Part shown: piece by piece, positions 26,629 through 38,883 of the stretch
How positions within the stretch are numbered: position 1 is the first letter of the stretch
Layout: every line of letters begins with the position of its first letter
Origin: an uncultured Methanobrevibacter sp.
GTDB lineage: Archaea; Methanobacteriota; Methanobacteria; Methanobacteriales; Methanobacteriaceae
Assembly: GCF_905235195.1 (NCBI RefSeq)
Contig: NZ_CAJOKH010000001.1
Coordinates: forward strand, 1-43,300
Reading direction: 5' to 3'
Length of the DNA stretch: 43,300 bases
Made by a program: the position numbers and the translations under genes
The notes under the pieces: model-generated
Seen by the model: the letters and a program-made list of their open reading frames with translations, nothing else
What the model was told of the DNA's origin: nothing
Database searches by the model: none

Positions 26629-28110
26629 TCATTCAATTTCCAATTCTTCTTCCCTTTTTGGAAGAAGGGTAAATATTGTTGGAAATATTACCAGTAATAT
26701 CCCAATTATTAATTGGAATATTAAAGTAGACCAATTATTATTTAAGATTAATTCATAAATTCCATTTGCTAAAATACCGATTAACAGTATTGGAATTATA
26801 TATTTGATAAGATATACCCACCAATTACCTAATTTAATTTTTCCATTTTTATTAATGATTTTAAGTAATTTTTTATTATTGTACAACCATCCAAATATTA
26901 AACCTTCAAGAACAATTCCAAATAAAACTCCAAAGTTATTCAAGAATGAGTCTGCTATTTTAACCAAATAAGTTCCCATACCTGTTGCAAATACAGTTGA
27001 TACAATAAATCCTATTGCACATAATATTGTTACAACATTTTCTCTTTTAATTTTAAATTTTTGAGTAATTGCATTAGATATTGGTTCAAGTAATGAAATT
27101 GTTGTAGTGATTCCTGCAAAGAATACGCATAAGAAGAATAAGGGTCCGATTATATTTGCATAAGGTCCCATTTTATTGAATACCATTGGAAATGCTACAA
27201 AAATAAGCCCTGTTCCCTCAGTTACTACATGATTAATAGGTACATGTTCTGTTATTGACATAAATCCAAGTATTGAAAATACTCCTATTGCAGTTAATAG
27301 CTCAAAACTACAGTTTGAAATTGCAACTATCCCTCCATTTTTAATAAGATTAGAATTTTTTGGAAGGTAACTTGAATATGTTGATATGACGCCCCAACCT
27401 AAACTTAGTGAAAATATAATTTGCCCTGCAGCTGCAAGCCAAATATTCAAATTGAAAAGTGCATCCCATTTTGGTTTAAATAATGCATTAATACCTATAT
27501 TTGCACCTGGAAGTGTTATACTGTAAATAACAACAACTGCCATAATTCCTACAAGTAAGGGTATTAAGATTTTACTAAATCTTCCAATACCATTATTTAG
27601 ATTTTGACGTGAAATATACCAGATTATACTCCATATAATTATTAAAGATCCTAAAACTGGCCATATGATATGGCTTAATCCACTGATGGAGGTGGTACTG
27701 TGAAGTAATGTTGTTGTAAAAAATGTATTTGTATTTGCTCCCCATCCTTTTGTAATACTTAATACTAAATATATGATGTCCCATCCAATAATTACAACAT
27801 AATATATTAATATTAAAAATGGAACAAAACAAATAAACCAACCTACAACTTCAAGTGGCTTTTTAACCTTTTTATATATGTTTGGTACTGATGTTTTAAA
27901 TTCAAAACCTATTACATATTCTAAATATAAGAAAGGTAAGGCAATTATTAAAATAGAAATAAGATATGGTATTAAAAAGGCGCCACCCCCATTTGAATAT
28001 ACAACATAGGGGTATCTCCATATATTTCCAAGTCCAATGGCAGATCCAATCATTGCCATAATAAATGATAATGTGCTGTCCCATTGGGGTTTGTTTTTTT
28101 CACTTTCCAT
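26629..28110 (-). CDS. sodium-dependent transporter, NSS family
   Basis: Neurotransmitter:sodium symporter family (LeuT fold), usually importing amino acids or similar solutes with sodium. The 493-residue protein carries the family signature in helix 1 (GSAIGLGNIWRYPY, 22-35, then NGGGAFLIPY) and about 12 membrane segments. The C-terminus (KREEELEIE) is charged. The start at 28108-28110 is chosen over an overlapping GTG at 28119, because GGTGA serves as Shine-Dalgarno for the ATG. It lies 28 bp after the methyltransferase gene, so the two are probably cotranscribed. The substrate cannot be read from sequence; the link with a methyltransferase might hint at a methylated solute, but that is speculation. 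Confidence 0.93.
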   Translation of the reverse strand: MESEKNKPQWDSTLSFIMAMIGSAIGLGNIWRYPYVVYSNGGGAFLIPYLISILIIALPFLYLEYVIGFEFKTSVPNIYKKVKKPLEVVGWFICFVPFLILIYYVVIIGWDIIYLVLSITKGWGANTNTFFTTTLLHSTTSISGLSHIIWPVLGSLIIIWSIIWYISRQNLNNGIGRFSKILIPLLVGIMAVVVIYSITLPGANIGINALFKPKWDALFNLNIWLAAAGQIIFSLSLGWGVISTYSSYLPKNSNLIKNGGIVAISNCSFELLTAIGVFSILGFMSITEHVPINHVVTEGTGLIFVAFPMVFNKMGPYANIIGPLFFLCVFFAGITTTISLLEPISNAITQKFKIKRENVVTILCAIGFIVSTVFATGMGTYLVKIADSFLNNFGVLFGIVLEGLIFGWLYNNKKLLKIINKNGKIKLGNWWVYLIKYIIPILLIGILANGIYELILNNNWSTLIFQLIIGILLVIFPTIFTLLPKREEELEIE

Positions 28111-28138
28111 TAGATTCACCTAAAAATTTAAAAAAATA

Positions 28139-28819
28139 TTATTCTTTTCTTCCAATTGCACATAACCAATGCGTCTCCCCTTTGGTAAAGGTGGTGACAT
28201 CTTTAAAACCAGCGTCTGCAAGCATTTGACCTAATTCATCTTCAGATGGTACAAACATTTCCAATAGTTTCATTCTATCTCCTAATCTTTCTTCAATATG
28301 TCCATCATTTAATTCCTCATTGCAAATGAATATTGCTCCATCATTTTTAAGTACACGTTTTATTTCCTTTAAATCTTCTTTAAAATCAGGCCAGAAATAA
28401 ATAGTTTCAAATCCAGTTACAATATCTATACTTTCATCTTCAAAGGGAATATTTGACACTGTTCCTTCTAAGATTTCCACTTGTCCTTTTTCAATTGCTT
28501 CAGCATTATATTTTATTGATTCTTCAACACTTTTTTTTGAGTAATCAAGTCCATAAACTTTAGCATTCGTCATTGATGAAAATCTATTAACATTTACTCC
28601 TCCACCACAGCCAATATCAAGAATTATATCATCTTCGCATATATTCAGATGGCTTATTCCCCATTGAGCTAGGCTTTCATGAGATTTGTTCATTCTTTTA
28701 ATCATTTGCTCTCCAAGCTCTCCTTTAGGTTTACGGCAATTTATCAATAATTCATCTGTTTCTGATTTTTTGATTTCATTTATTTCTTCTTGACTTAATT
28801 TATTTTCTTTAGGACACAT
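28139..28819 (-). CDS. class I SAM-dependent methyltransferase
   Basis: 226-residue Rossmann-fold methyltransferase. Motif I is ILDIGCGGGVNV (67-77, Gly70, Gly72, Gly74), followed by VYGLDYSKKSVE with the acidic ribose-binding Asp, IPFEDESIDIVTGFETIYFWPD (motif II/III region) and LKEIKRVLKNDG. It belongs to the broad Methyltransf_11/25 group; the N-terminal 60 residues include RKPKGELGEQMIKRMNKSHE, common to small-molecule methyltransferases in methanogens. It precedes the NSS transporter in the same direction. Substrate unknown. Confidence 0.88.
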   Translation of the reverse strand: MCPKENKLSQEEINEIKKSETDELLINCRKPKGELGEQMIKRMNKSHESLAQWGISHLNICEDDIILDIGCGGGVNVNRFSSMTNAKVYGLDYSKKSVEESIKYNAEAIEKGQVEILEGTVSNIPFEDESIDIVTGFETIYFWPDFKEDLKEIKRVLKNDGAIFICNEELNDGHIEERLGDRMKLLEMFVPSEDELGQMLADAGFKDVTTFTKGETHWLCAIGRKE

Positions 28820-29239
28820 TATTTTTACCTTGAATTATTTTTCCTATTAATATAATTATAAATCTAAATAGAGTGTTTAGTAAAGAAAAATTTTAAAATA
28901 TTATTCTTCTTTTTATAAATAAAAATATAATTATGAATTTTATAATCTAATTTTTTAATTATATCTTAAAATTTAATATGAAATTTTGTTTCTCTTTATT
29001 TTTAAATATTTAAGTTTTATTTTTTATAATTATTATATAGTAGTAAAGATTAACTTTTAAGAAAATAATCTTTTATAAATTAATTAAATATATTTCTAAT
29101 TTATCTTAATATTAATTAATATTTAACAATATTCACATTAAAAAAAGGTTTTTATTAGTAATAATGGTTGAAAATATTGTAGGGGTAAAAAAAGTTGTTT
29201 CTAGAAATTTATAATGAATTGTTTTATAAAAAAAGGTGA
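28820..29239. other. gene-free spacer between methyltransferase and thermosome
   Basis: AT-rich. A 16-codon frame at 29164-29214 (MVENIVGVKK...) is too short to call. The promoter of the methyltransferase-transporter pair must lie just right of 28820. Nothing else was seen. Confidence 0.35.
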
Positions 29240-29288
29240 GAGATAGATAAAATCTATCTCATTAATGTTTATAATCACTTTGTGATTA
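29240..29288 (-). terminator. two hairpins after the thermosome gene
   Basis: GAGATAGAT-AAA-ATCTATCTC (29240-29260) is a perfect 9 bp stem. A second one, TAATCAC-AAA-GTGATTA on the minus strand (about 29272-29288), includes the stop codon. Both lie within 50 bp of the thermosome stop. On the minus strand they are followed by a T-rich run (29215-29235), so a termination or mRNA-end role is likely. Confidence 0.55.
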
Positions 29289-30896
29289 CATCATTGGAGG
29301 CATTCCGCCTGCTCCGCCCATAGCAGCTGGGTCAGGTTCTGACGCAGTAGATGCAATAACATCATCAATTCTTAAAATCATTTCAGCAGCTTCAGAAGCA
29401 GATTGGATTGCTTGTTTTTTGACACGTTTAGGTTCAATTACTCCAGCTTCTTTCATATCAGTAACTTCACCATTGAATACGTTTAATCCCATGGTGTTAG
29501 ATTTTTCATGAGCAGCTCTTAAGTCTACTAATGAATCAATACTGTCAATACCAGCATTTTCAGCTAAAGTTTTAGGAACAACTTCTAAACTTTCTGCAAA
29601 TGCATTTACAGCTAATTGTTCTCTTCCACTGATAGATTCAGCATAATCTTTTAATTTTTTAGCGATTGCTACTTCAGGAGCTCCTCCACCAGCAACAACT
29701 TTACCGTCTTCAACAGTAGCAGCAACTACGCCTATTGCATCTTCCATTGCTCTTTTAATTTCGTCTGCAATATGTTTAGTACTACCTCTAATAAGGAGGG
29801 TTACAGCTTTAGGTTCACTACATTCTTCAACAAAGATCATATCTTCACCAGAGACTTTTTTCTCTTCAACAGATCCAGCTAAACCTAAATCAGTAGCAAC
29901 TAAATCTTCTACATTACTTACAACATTTGCTCCAGTAGCTTTGGATAATTTTTCAATATCTGATTTTTTTACTCTCCTAACAGCTAAAATTCCAGCTTTA
30001 GATAAGTAATGTTGAGCTAAATCATCAATACCTTTTTGACAGAATAAAACATTTGCTCCAGCATCAGCAATTTTATCAACCATTTCTTTTAACATATTTT
30101 CTTCTTGTTCAATAAATGCTTGCATTTGGCTAGGGTCTGTAATTCTGATTTCTGCATCAACTTCAGTTTCTTTAACTTCAATAGCAGAGTTAATAAGTGC
30201 AATTTTAGCATCTTTTACTGAATCTGGCATACCTTGGTGTACTCTTTCTTTGTCTACAATAACACCTTGAACGAGTTCAGTTTCTTCAACAGATGCTCCT
30301 TCTTTTTTCTCAATTTTAATATGGTCAATGTCAACTTTTCCATCTTCAGCAACTTGTTCGACAGCTTCAACAACGATTTTAGCAAGAGGTTCACGAGCTT
30401 TTTCAGTTCCTTTACCGGTCATTGCAGTAATTGCTACTTTGTTTAACATTGCAGTGTTAATATCAGCAATTGCAATGTCTTCTAAAATTTCTTGTGCTTT
30501 TTCAGCAGCTTGTCTGTATCCCATTGCAATAATGGTTGGGTGAATATCCATATCTAATAAATTTTCAGATTGTTTTAATAATTCTCCTGCAATAATAACA
30601 GCAGTAGTAGTTCCGTCTCCTACTTCATCTTCTTGAGTTTTTGCAACTTCAACAAGCATTTTTGCTGCAGGATGATCAATATCCATTTCTTTTAAGATGG
30701 TAACTCCATCATTAGTTACTACAATGTCTCCAAGTCCATCTACTAACATTTTGTCCATACCTTTTGGACCTAAAGTAGTTCTTACAGTTTCAGCTAAAAC
30801 TTTACCCGCTAAAATATTATTTCTTTGTGCATCTCTACCAAGTAACCTGTTGGTTCCTTCTGGTAAAATAAAAATAGGTTGACCTTGTTGTGCCAT
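29286..30896 (-). CDS. thsA: thermosome subunit (group II chaperonin)
   Basis: ATP-driven protein-folding chaperonin forming double 8-membered rings in the cytosol. The 536-residue subunit has the ATP-binding motifs LGPKGMDKM (42-50), [11 protein letters not shown] (61-71) and GDGTTT (93-98). The apical region and EDMIFVEE precede the equatorial [13 protein letters not shown]. The C-terminus is the flexible Gly/Met-rich tail [16 protein letters not shown] lies just before the ATG at 30896. A 19 bp palindrome lies 21-39 bp upstream and a TTTAAATA box about 50 bp upstream. In Methanothermobacter, thermosome, thiolase and HMG-CoA synthase genes are also neighbours (from memory). Which paralogue this is (alpha or beta type) cannot be decided. 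Confidence 0.96.
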   Translation of the reverse strand: MAQQGQPIFILPEGTNRLLGRDAQRNNILAGKVLAETVRTTLGPKGMDKMLVDGLGDIVVTNDGVTILKEMDIDHPAAKMLVEVAKTQEDEVGDGTTTAVIIAGELLKQSENLLDMDIHPTIIAMGYRQAAEKAQEILEDIAIADINTAMLNKVAITAMTGKGTEKAREPLAKIVVEAVEQVAEDGKVDIDHIKIEKKEGASVEETELVQGVIVDKERVHQGMPDSVKDAKIALINSAIEVKETEVDAEIRITDPSQMQAFIEQEENMLKEMVDKIADAGANVLFCQKGIDDLAQHYLSKAGILAVRRVKKSDIEKLSKATGANVVSNVEDLVATDLGLAGSVEEKKVSGEDMIFVEECSEPKAVTLLIRGSTKHIADEIKRAMEDAIGVVAATVEDGKVVAGGGAPEVAIAKKLKDYAESISGREQLAVNAFAESLEVVPKTLAENAGIDSIDSLVDLRAAHEKSNTMGLNVFNGEVTDMKEAGVIEPKRVKKQAIQSASEAAEMILRIDDVIASTASEPDPAAMGGAGGMPPMM

Positions 30897-30916
30897 ATTT
30901 TCACCTCTATATTAAA

Positions 30917-30935
30917 TTTAGTAATTATTACTAAA
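30917..30935 (-). promoter_or_regulatory. 19 bp palindrome in the thermosome promoter, possible operator
   Basis: TTTAGTAATTATTACTAAA is a perfect dyad centred 30 bp upstream of the start codon, followed on its right by a further half-site (TAGTAAA). The TATA-like TTTAAATA lies about 20 bp further upstream, so the dyad would overlap the transcription start, as archaeal repressor sites do. The regulator is unknown; Phr-like heat-shock control is known from Pyrococcus but not shown here. Confidence 0.5.
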
Positions 30936-31476
30936 TAGTAAATTTTTATTTAAAATGATTTTGATGTTTTGAAGAGTTTAACAGTTAAACATTTTATTTT
31001 ACTAATTTTAACTATCTGTATCTTAGTAAAATTTTCATACTCCTCTTATTAATTTTAAAATTTATAAAATTTTTAATTAAAAAAAACATCTACATATACA
31101 ACTGGGTTTAAGGTTATATAAATACTTTATGGTTAAAAGTAAATTATTGTAACTAAAAGTTAATAATTGGTATTATGGGTATTAAACCTATAAAAATCTA
31201 TATTTTCATTTAATATTTCTTTATATATACTAAATTATTATAATATAATTTTTTATATCTTATTATTATTTTTTTAAATAACACTTATTTTTTCTAGAAT
31301 ATTCTCAACTTTTCCTTTATTAATTTTAATTATTCAATAATAAATATATTTTATTTTAAATTTTTTTAATATTATTTTAAATTTTTTAATATTTGAGGTT
31401 GTTATATTAGGTGGATAGAACTTATTGATTTTTTTTGATATTAGATGGTGATGATATTTTAAATGGATAAAATCTA

Positions 31477-31549
31477 TTTATAGTTTTTACCAATTTTATT
31501 ATAAATCATTTATAAACAAATATAATAAAAGTTTAGTAATTTACTATAA
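31477..31549. repeat. dispersed intergenic repeat, copy A
   Basis: About 93 percent identical by eye to 38741-38816, differing by three small indels and two substitutions. Its body includes TTATTATAAATCAT, TATAAACAA and the palindrome TTAGTAATTTACTA. The flanks diverge immediately on both sides, so this is a defined unit and not a larger duplication. Confidence 0.75.
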
Positions 31550-31946
31550 TTTAATTTATCTTAGAAAATCTTGATAAGATAATATTTTTTAAAAACATCT
31601 AATACTCTAAATTTTTTAAAAAATATATAATTAAAATTAAATGTGGCAAAATCAGTCTTTTAATATTAAAATTTTTAAATATGAAAAAATAAGCTTTTTA
31701 CTAATCTCTTTAATAAGTATATTATTAATTACTCTTAAAAATCTCTAAGTATATATTTTAGAATATAATCAACATTTATTTTTTCTAATAACATAATTAA
31801 TAATTTCTCATTTATATGAAATAACACTTAAAAAAAAATATATACTTTTATATGTTTTAAAAACAATTATTATAATATGATAATTTAATTTAGTTGATTT
31901 TAGCTAAATTAATTTTAACTTAAAAATTCCATTATGAATTTGAAAA

Positions 31947-31986
31947 TTTTTATTATGGAATAATTGTTTTTATTATGGAATTATTG
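31947..31986. repeat. 20 bp tandem repeat upstream of HMG-CoA synthase
   Basis: TTTTTATTATGGAATAATTG (31947-31966) is followed directly by a copy with one change (31967-31986). An inverted half (AATTCCATTATG) precedes at 31926-31937. It lies 110-150 bp before the start codon and could be a regulator site. Confidence 0.5.
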
Positions 31987-32098
31987 GTATTATTTTTTAA
32001 GCCAATTAAGTTTATAATTATATTGAAATTGCTTAAGACAATTCAAGAGATTATAATCAATTTCTAAATTTCATTATAATAAATTACGGTGTGATTTT

Positions 32099-34316
<2,218 letters not shown>

Positions 34317-34466
34317 GTTTTTTCTTTTTTTCTTATTTTTTTTTAATTTTTCTTTAATATTTTTTAGATAATTTTTTTTAGATAAAAGTAGTATTCTAGT
34401 TTTTTTCATCTTTTTTTTAGATATTTTTTTTTTCATTGGTAATTTTTTAGAAAACTTTTTTTTTAT
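34317..34466. terminator. T-rich convergent spacer
   Basis: After the thiolase stop the plus strand has many T runs of 6 to 10 (34319-34460), a strong archaeal terminator for the HMG-CoA synthase-thiolase transcript. No gene is seen; a minus-strand frame here is poly-Lys from the T runs. Confidence 0.6.
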
Positions 34467-36071
34467 TTATTTAGATGCTGTTGTATACGTGTAGTCGTCT
34501 CCAAAAATTAATTTATCAATATAATCCATATCTACATTTTCTTCAATTAATTGTGCCAATTGTTCAAGGGAATTATCTAAACTATCTTCATAAGGATCAC
34601 TTACACCATCATCTAATTTTAATCCCTTATTTTTCCTTATATGGTTTAATAGGTTTCGACGTAAATTGTAATTGTGGAATATTCCATGAACATATGTGCC
34701 GAATACATTTGACTGTCCACATGCCCCGTCAAAGGGACTGTCATAATCATTTCCCACCCCTTCTTCAACAATAAATAGTGGAAAAGTACTGTTGATTGAA
34801 GGATTTATTATGGTACTTGTGCCTTCATGTTGTTCATAACCTGTTAACTCTTCTTCTTCAAGACCTTTAAATATGATTTTTGCAAGTCCGCATAAATAGT
34901 CATTATCAGGAACTCTTAATTTTGTCTGGCATGCTGCTTTAATGGTGTTTGTAAATTCTGTTTTTAAATTAAGAAGTCCAAGGCCTGTTACATGTTTAAG
35001 ATTAGATTCTTTCATATTTTCGTCAATTAATTCTTGGCCTAATATTTGGTAACCACCGCAAATTCCAATTACAGGTATTTTTTCTCCTCTTTCAATTATT
35101 TTTTCTCCAAGATCGCTATCTACTAATGCCTTTGCATCACTTGTTGAGGTACGTGTACCTGGAATGATTATCATATCCACATCATCAAGTTCACTTGGTG
35201 AATCATATATTGATACCATTTTAATCCTTACATCTGGCTCTGTTTCAAGAGGATCTATATCTGTAAAATTAGCTATTTTAGGTAATTTTATAACTCCAAT
35301 AGTAATATCCTTTTGTTTATCCTCATATTCAAGGAATTTATGATCTGCTAAAGATTGGGAATCTTCTTCAGGTAATTTAAGACTTTTATCAAAAGGTATA
35401 ACTCCTAAAACTGGTGCTTTAATAATGTTTTCTAATTTTTCAATTCCCGGCATTAATATGTCTAGGTTTCCTGAAAATTTATTGATTATTACAGCTTTAA
35501 GACGTGCATGGTCACGTTCATTAAGAAGTGCAAATGTTCCTGCAATTGCAGCAAAAACTCCTCCTCTATCAATATCTGCAACAAGAACTACATCACAATC
35601 TGCCATGTGTGCAACTTCCATATTTGCAATATCTTCTTCTCTCATATTTATTTCAGATGGAGAACCTGCACCTTCTATAAATATAATGTCATATTTTTTA
35701 CTAAGTCTCTTGTATGATTCATTCATGGCACGTATTGCTTCTTGTTTAAAATCATGTTGATAAGTGTAGAAATCCATATCATCTACTACTTTTCCTTGTA
35801 TAATAACTTGAGAAATAAAATTACCTTTCGGTTTAAGTAAAATAGGATTCATATCTATTTCAGGTTCAATTTTAGCTGCTAATGATTGTAAATATTGTGC
35901 AACTGCCATTTCACCATTTTCTTTAGTAGTGTATGAATTTAGTGACATGTTTTGAGATTTAAAGGGCGCTACCTTATATCCTCTTTTCATATAAATTCTA
36001 CATAATGCAGCTACAAGTAAACTTTTTCCTGCATTGGATGATGTGCCTTGAATCATTAATGTTTTTGTCAT
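34467..36071 (-). CDS. cbiP: adenosylcobyric acid synthase, glutamine-hydrolysing
   Basis: Amidates the b, d, e and g side chains of adenosylcobyrinic acid a,c-diamide in corrinoid synthesis (CbiP/CobQ). The 534-residue protein has an N-terminal ATPase domain with the modified P-loop MIQGTSSNAGKS (6-17) and FIEGAGSPSE. The C-terminal class I glutaminase follows, with the nucleophile Cys338 in VIGICGGYQILG and His462 in GTYVHGIFHN. The length matches the family. It stands alone, convergent with the thiolase and divergent from lonB. With cbiD it supports de novo corrinoid synthesis for methyl transfer in methanogenesis. Confidence 0.96.
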   Translation of the reverse strand: MTKTLMIQGTSSNAGKSLLVAALCRIYMKRGYKVAPFKSQNMSLNSYTTKENGEMAVAQYLQSLAAKIEPEIDMNPILLKPKGNFISQVIIQGKVVDDMDFYTYQHDFKQEAIRAMNESYKRLSKKYDIIFIEGAGSPSEINMREEDIANMEVAHMADCDVVLVADIDRGGVFAAIAGTFALLNERDHARLKAVIINKFSGNLDILMPGIEKLENIIKAPVLGVIPFDKSLKLPEEDSQSLADHKFLEYEDKQKDITIGVIKLPKIANFTDIDPLETEPDVRIKMVSIYDSPSELDDVDMIIIPGTRTSTSDAKALVDSDLGEKIIERGEKIPVIGICGGYQILGQELIDENMKESNLKHVTGLGLLNLKTEFTNTIKAACQTKLRVPDNDYLCGLAKIIFKGLEEEELTGYEQHEGTSTIINPSINSTFPLFIVEEGVGNDYDSPFDGACGQSNVFGTYVHGIFHNYNLRRNLLNHIRKNKGLKLDDGVSDPYEDSLDNSLEQLAQLIEENVDMDYIDKLIFGDDYTYTTASK

Positions 36072-36388
36072 AAAATTACCTTAAATTTAATATTATTCAT
36101 TGTTACTCTAAATATCAATATTATTTTTAGTTATTTTGAAAATTTTCATTATTTTTTTATTTAATATAGTTTTTAAAAATTAATTAAATTTATTCTTATC
36201 TTCATTATAAGTTTTTATTAATTATTATTAAAGTATATTTATATTTTTTTAACTTATACTTGATTTTCAATACAAGTTTTTGAAAGTGCCAAAAACTATT
36301 ATTTTAATAAAAGAGAGGGTAGATTTTCTCTATATTTTAATATTTTAATTACTTTAATTTACTAAAACAAAAATCTTTTTATACTAAT

Positions 36389-36415
36389 TTAACATAAGTT
36401 ATTAATGTATGTTAA
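36389..36415 (+). promoter_or_regulatory. inverted repeat in the lonB promoter region, possible operator
   Basis: TTAACATA (36389-36396) and TATGTTAA (36408-36415) form a perfect 8 bp dyad with 11 bp between. A TATA-like TTTTTATACTAA lies just upstream at 36376-36387, so the dyad would cover the transcription start. The rest of 36072-36490 is AT-rich and contains no gene. The GAGGTT Shine-Dalgarno is at 36480-36485. Confidence 0.5.
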
Positions 36416-36490
36416 TATAGGTAAATAATAAGTTAAAAAGATAATTTATTATTGATATTTTATTTATAAAAATAATTATGAGGTTTATTT

Positions 36491-38629
36491 ATGGAATTAA
36501 AAAACGATTCCTCTATTAGAGAAGAATCAAAAGATGATTCTTCTATTAATGAAGAAGAGGTTTTAGATGAAAACATTACTGATGATAATAGTGATGTTAA
36601 TCTTGATGATTCTAATGATGAAAATAAAGATGTAATTTTAAAACCTCAAATTGATGATGAATCAGAAAATTCTCAAGAGGACATGTCTTCAGATGAAAAT
36701 AATGAGATAACTGATGATCTAGTTCCTGAAACAGAAAAATTAGGACCTATGGTTGATTATGAATCTGTTAAAACTAGTGAAGATATTGATATTCCTCCTC
36801 TTTTAATAGACCAAGTTATTGGTCATGAAGAAGCTGTTGAAACTATTAAAAAAGCAGCTAAACAAAGGAGAAATGTTCTTTTAATAGGTAATCCTGGTGT
36901 TGGAAAATCAATGCTTGCAAAGGGAATGTCAGAATTATTACCTCCTGAAATATTACAAGATGTTCTTGTATATCCTAATCCTGATGATCAGAATCATCCT
37001 TTAATAAGGACAGTTCCTGCAGGTGAAGGTAAAATTATTGTAAATAGTGCTAAATCTTCATCTAAAATTTATGAGGAGAGAAAATCATTAATTATAATGG
37101 TAGCAATTGCAGGAGTATTGGCTTTAGGATTTTTCTACAATGCATTACTTGAATCAATTATTGCATCTGCATTCATATTTTTAATTGGACTTCAAATCAA
37201 ACCTAAAAATATTTCTCAAGGTCCTAAATTATTAGTAAATAATTCAGATAAAAGATTTGCACCATTTTTCGATGGAACTGGTGCTCATGCAGGTGCACTT
37301 CTTGGTGATGTGAGACATGACCCATATCAATCTGGTGGTTTAGGAACTCCTGCTCATGAACGTGTAGAACCTGGAATGATTCATAAGGCTCATAATGGTG
37401 TTTTATACATTGATGAAATTGGTACTATGAGTATGAAAACTCAACAAGAGCTCTTATCTGCAATGCAAGAAAAACGTTATGCTATTACGGGTCAAAGTGA
37501 AAACAGTAGTGGTGCGATGGTTCGTTCTCAAGCAGTACCATGTGACTTTGTATTAGTAGCATCTGGTAATATTAAGGTTTTAGAAGGTATGCATATTGCA
37601 ATGCGTTCAAGAATTAGGGGATATGGTTATGAAGTCTATATGAAAGACCATATGGATGATAATGATGAAAACCGTAAAAAACTTGTAAGATTTGTAGCAC
37701 AGGAAATTAAAAATGATGGAAGAATTCCACCATTTGATACAACAGCTATGGATGAAATTATTCTTGAAGCTAAACGTAGAGCAGGTAAAAAAGATGCATT
37801 AACCCTTAAACTTAGAGATTTAGGTGGTCTTGTAAGATCATCTGGAGATGTTGCTAAAGAAGAAGGTGAATCATTTGTTACTGCACAACATGTTGTAAAA
37901 GCTAAAAGATTTGCTAGAACTCTTGAACAACAAATGGCAGATATGTCTATTCAAAATAGAAAAGATTACTCTGTATTCAGTGCTGAAGGTGGAAGAGTTG
38001 GTGTGGTTAATGGTTTAGCTATTATAGGAGATAGAAGTGGTATTGTTATGCCAATTGCTGCTGAAATGGCTCCGGCAAACAGTAAAAATGAAGGTAAAAT
38101 CATTGTCTCTGGTAAATTAGGAGAAATTGCTGAGGCTAGTGTACAAAATATTTCAGCTATTATTAAAAAATACACCCAAGTTGATATATCTGATTATGAT
38201 ATTCATGTACAGTTCCTTCAAGCATATGATGGTGTAGAAGGAGATTCTGCTAGTGTTTCTATGACTGCAGCAGTTATTTCTGCAGTTGAAGGTATTCCTG
38301 TAGATCAAACAGTAGCACTCACTGGTTCATTAAGTGTTCGTGGTGATGTAATGCCTATTGGTGGAGCTACTGGAAAAATAGAAGCAGCTGCAGAAGCAGG
38401 TATTAAGAAAGTACTTATTCCTAAATCTAATTTAGGTGATGTTATGATTGAGGATAGATATAAAGAAATGATTGAAATTATCCCAATTGAAACTATTGAT
38501 GATGTACTTGATAATATTTTAATAAATGGTTCTAGAAAAGATAATTTAATGGCTAAAATTAAAGAAATTAGAGAATCTGTTAGTGATTCTGTTTCTGATA
38601 TTTCAATAAACACTCCACAAGCACACTAA
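36491..38629 (+). CDS. lonB: membrane-bound ATP-dependent protease LonB
   Basis: Archaeal Lon protease, fused AAA+ ATPase and Ser-Lys peptidase anchored in the membrane with the active parts in the cytosol; degrades damaged and regulatory proteins. At 712 residues it is somewhat long, owing to an acidic Asp/Glu/Ser/Asn-rich N-terminal extension (1-82). Walker A is GNPGVGKS (133-140), with two membrane helices at about 199-236 inserted in the ATPase as in all LonB. Walker B is VLYIDEI (304-310). The protease domain has catalytic Ser586 (EGDSASVS) and Lys629 (GATGKIEA). A dyad lies in its promoter. The extension's function is unknown. Confidence 0.96.
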   Translation: MELKNDSSIREESKDDSSINEEEVLDENITDDNSDVNLDDSNDENKDVILKPQIDDESENSQEDMSSDENNEITDDLVPETEKLGPMVDYESVKTSEDIDIPPLLIDQVIGHEEAVETIKKAAKQRRNVLLIGNPGVGKSMLAKGMSELLPPEILQDVLVYPNPDDQNHPLIRTVPAGEGKIIVNSAKSSSKIYEERKSLIIMVAIAGVLALGFFYNALLESIIASAFIFLIGLQIKPKNISQGPKLLVNNSDKRFAPFFDGTGAHAGALLGDVRHDPYQSGGLGTPAHERVEPGMIHKAHNGVLYIDEIGTMSMKTQQELLSAMQEKRYAITGQSENSSGAMVRSQAVPCDFVLVASGNIKVLEGMHIAMRSRIRGYGYEVYMKDHMDDNDENRKKLVRFVAQEIKNDGRIPPFDTTAMDEIILEAKRRAGKKDALTLKLRDLGGLVRSSGDVAKEEGESFVTAQHVVKAKRFARTLEQQMADMSIQNRKDYSVFSAEGGRVGVVNGLAIIGDRSGIVMPIAAEMAPANSKNEGKIIVSGKLGEIAEASVQNISAIIKKYTQVDISDYDIHVQFLQAYDGVEGDSASVSMTAAVISAVEGIPVDQTVALTGSLSVRGDVMPIGGATGKIEAAAEAGIKKVLIPKSNLGDVMIEDRYKEMIEIIPIETIDDVLDNILINGSRKDNLMAKIKEIRESVSDSVSDISINTPQAH

Positions 38630-38740
38630 TTTCTAAATTTTATTTATTTTTTTATTTTTCTAATTTTTCTTTTTTTATTTTATTTAATTTTATTTATTTT
38701 GTCTTATTAGACTATTTTTTAATATTCAATAAAAATTATT

Positions 38741-38816
38741 TTTATAGTTATTTACCAAATTTTTATTATAAATCATATATAAACAAGTATAATAAAAGTT
38801 TAGTAATTTACTATAA
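38741..38816. repeat. dispersed intergenic repeat, copy B
   Basis: Second copy of the unit at 31477-31549, in the same orientation. It lies in the convergent spacer between lonB and pgk2, so it is not in a normal promoter position. A 20 bp part (AAATCATAT-TTATAAACAAG) recurs at about 41100-41119, between the XRE and ImmA genes. The preceding 38630-38740 is T-rich terminator sequence. Confidence 0.75.
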
Positions 38817-38883
38817 GCTTTTTTTCTTTAAAATCATTTTAGCAGTCTAAATTTTCCCTTTAAAAATATTTATATTTGAAATT

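Larger units (their letters stand above)
30936..32098. other. 1.2 kb gene-free region between thermosome and HMG-CoA synthase
   Basis: Divergent spacer, unusually long for this window, with no open frame that I can support. It contains the thermosome promoter at its left end, a TATA-like TTATATAAATAC at 31113-31124, copy A of the 73-76 bp repeat, a 20 bp tandem repeat at 31947-31986, and a GGTGTG Shine-Dalgarno before the HMG-CoA synthase ATG. An unannotated small RNA or a fully decayed gene is possible but not shown. Confidence 0.4.

Noticed and set aside
29164-29214. 16-codon frame MVENIVGVKK...
   Set aside because: Too short, no Shine-Dalgarno, no evidence of conservation can be judged here.
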